From: an uncultured Bryobacterales bacterium
Lineage (GTDB): Bacteria > Acidobacteriota > Terriglobia > Bryobacterales > UBA6623
DNA: 8,032 bases
Assembly (NCBI GenBank): GCA_946887065.1
Contig: CAMPKL010000136.1
Coordinates: forward strand, 1 to 8,032
Direction of reading: 5' to 3'
Shown: piece after piece, positions 6,763-8,032 of the stretch
Layout of the letters: each line of letters opens with the position of its first letter
Position numbering within the stretch: position 1 is the first letter of the stretch
Made by a program: the position numbers and the translations under genes
The notes under the pieces: model-generated
What the model saw: only the letters and a program-made list of their open reading frames with translations
Told to the model about the DNA's origin: nothing
Databases searched by the model: none

Positions 6763-8001
6763 ATGCGTGTGCTGCTGTCGACAATCGGATCTCGTGGCGA
6801 TGTCCAGCCACTGGCGGCATTGGCATGGCAGTTGAAGGAGCTTGGCCAGGAGGTCCGTATCTGCGCGCCGCCTGACTTCGGCGAGTGGATCGGCGCTCTC
6901 GGGATTCCCTTCGTGCCGGTCGGACCCGCGGTACGCCAGACTGCGGCGCCCGGCCCATCAGGCGCACAGACACCGCCAACGCAGGAGCGCCTCCGTCAGC
7001 TAATGGAGGACACTGTCGCTGGCCAGTTCGAGGCGATCACTGCCGCGGCAAGGGGCTGTGACATTTTGGTGGCGGGCATGGCGCTGCAATTCGCCCTGCG
7101 CTCGGTTGCAGAGCAGATGGGGCTCCCCTACGTTTTCGCTGCCTGGTGCCCGATAACCCTGCCATCGCAAAACCATGCGCCGCCCCCATTGCCGTCGTCG
7201 GTACAACCTCCAGCGGACGGCACGGCCGACAATCGCACACTTTGGATTCAGGACGCGAAGCGCTGGAACGACCTCTGGGCGGCAGCTATCAACTCCCATC
7301 GCGCTGCAGCCGGTTTGGCGCCGGTCTCCGACGTGCGAAGCCACATCCTCACCGACCGGCCATGGCTGGCCGCCGACCCGACGTTGGCGCCATGGACTCA
7401 GCTCGCAGACTTGGATGTCTTCCAGACGGGCGCCTGGATTGGTTCGGACCAGAGGCAACTGTCCCTGGAATTGGAGACGTTCCTCGACGCCGGCGAGCCG
7501 CCTGTCTACTTCGGCTTCGGCAGTATGCGCGCTACCCAGGACGTGAGCCAGGCGATGATCAAGGCGGCGCGCGCGGTCGGCCGCCGTGCGATTGTGTCCC
7601 GTGGGTGGGCGGACTTGGCACTGCTGGACAATGAACCCGACTGCCTTTCCATCGGGGAAACAAACCTGCAGGCGCTGTTCAGGCGAGTCGCCGCTGTAGT
7701 ACACCATGGCGGCGCAGGCACCACCACCGCCGCCGCGCTGGCCGGAGTGCCCCAGGTCGTCGTACCTCAGATGTACGACCAACACTACTGGGCAAAGAGA
7801 GTCGACGAGCTCGGCATTGGAACCGCGCACGCTCCCGGCGCGCCCACTGCCGACTCGCTGACAGCAGCGCTCAGCCACGCTATCCGGCCGGACGTGGCGG
7901 CCCGCGCCCGCGCCGTCGCCGCCTCGGTGCGCACCGATGGCGCGGAGATCGCCGCTCGGCGGCTCATCGGCGAGGTCTCCCGAACCGCACTCGAAAGCTG
8001 A
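6763..8001 (+). CDS. GT1-family GT-B glycosyltransferase (Gtf/UGT80/MGT-like)
   Basis: A complete 412-residue glycosyltransferase of the usual length for the GT1 antibiotic/sterol type. The N-terminal Rossmann half (Glyco_transf_28-like, about 1-140) opens with MRVLLSTIGSRGDVQPLAAL; the SRGDVQP block at 9-16 carries D13, the position proposed as catalytic base in vancomycin GtfA/GtfB. The C-terminal, nucleotide-sugar half begins with VYFGFGSM (248-255). It contains the donor signature HHGGAGTTTAAALAGVPQVVVPQ at about 314-336, then D339-Q340, the Asp-Gln pair that typically contacts the sugar in GT1 enzymes. No signal peptide or membrane segment is seen, so it is probably cytosolic or peripherally membrane-bound. 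The family transfers sugar from a UDP- or dTDP-sugar to a lipid, sterol or natural-product hydroxyl; the acceptor is not deducible. The ATG is set by the family N-terminus, although the Shine-Dalgarno is weak (GGA at 6751-6753). It stands alone and divergent from the operon. Sampled lines are richer in GC than the operon. Confidence 0.93.
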   Translation: MRVLLSTIGSRGDVQPLAALAWQLKELGQEVRICAPPDFGEWIGALGIPFVPVGPAVRQTAAPGPSGAQTPPTQERLRQLMEDTVAGQFEAITAAARGCDILVAGMALQFALRSVAEQMGLPYVFAAWCPITLPSQNHAPPPLPSSVQPPADGTADNRTLWIQDAKRWNDLWAAAINSHRAAAGLAPVSDVRSHILTDRPWLAADPTLAPWTQLADLDVFQTGAWIGSDQRQLSLELETFLDAGEPPVYFGFGSMRATQDVSQAMIKAARAVGRRAIVSRGWADLALLDNEPDCLSIGETNLQALFRRVAAVVHHGGAGTTTAAALAGVPQVVVPQMYDQHYWAKRVDELGIGTAHAPGAPTADSLTAALSHAIRPDVAARARAVAASVRTDGAEIAARRLIGEVSRTALES

Positions 8002-8032
8002 AAACGCGGGCGCACTCCACCGGCAACCGCCC

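Noticed and set aside
7000..7878. A 292-codon open frame on the minus strand opposite the glycosyltransferase
   Set aside because: Its translation is rich in Arg, Gly and Val with no domain, while the plus strand holds the complete GT1 donor signature in the same interval.
8008..8032. Possible terminator after the glycosyltransferase: GGGCG (8008-8012) against CGCCC (8028-8032)
   Set aside because: The arms are only 5 bases with a 15-base loop, no T-run can be seen, and the window ends at the second arm, so it cannot be judged.
1..8032. CRISPR arrays, tRNA or rRNA genes, phage genes, toxin-antitoxin or defence systems
   Set aside because: No regularly spaced direct repeats, no recognisable RNA-gene sequence and no protein with defence or phage motifs were seen on either strand.

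Overview
The window looks like a chromosomal segment from an acidobacterium, most likely the Bryobacterales/Solibacterales (Candidatus Solibacter) branch. This rests on protein types, not a database search. A very large Oar-like TonB-dependent receptor with an N-terminal carboxypeptidase-regulatory domain sits next to a DUF1549/DUF1553 protein and a DUF1501 protein. These families are expanded in Acidobacteriota (especially Solibacter relatives) and Planctomycetota. Base composition is moderately GC-rich, about 53-58% in lines sampled from the receptor operon and 58-80% in lines sampled from the glycosyltransferase.

Layout. Positions 1-6145 hold three genes, all read on the minus strand, so transcription runs from right to left: the outer-membrane receptor (6145-3062), the DUF1549/DUF1553 protein with a CxxCH haem-type motif (3021-727), and the DUF1501 protein with a twin-arginine export signal (687 to beyond the left edge). 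The gaps are only 40 and 39 bases, and no terminator is visible in them, so they are probably one operon. A sigma70-like promoter candidate (TTGACT, 17 bases, TACTGT on the minus strand) lies about 160 bases upstream of the receptor. Positions 6146-6762 are intergenic and carry a decayed piece of a REP-associated (Y1/IS200-like) tyrosine transposase. Positions 6763-8001, on the plus strand, encode a complete GT1-family GT-B glycosyltransferase, divergent from the operon.

How the genes may work together. All three operon products carry export signals: the receptor for the outer membrane, the other two for the periplasm. A reasonable inference is uptake of a large or scarce substrate through the receptor, followed by processing by the DUF1549/1553 and DUF1501 pair. 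The biochemical function of this widespread pair is not settled and the sequence gives no substrate. The glycosyltransferase is an independent unit: a natural-product, sterol-like or lipid glycosyltransferase whose acceptor cannot be read from sequence. I saw no CRISPR array, rRNA, tRNA, complete insertion sequence, phage gene or recognisable defence system. The most interesting item is the receptor/DUF1549-1553/DUF1501 unit as a possible coupled system.
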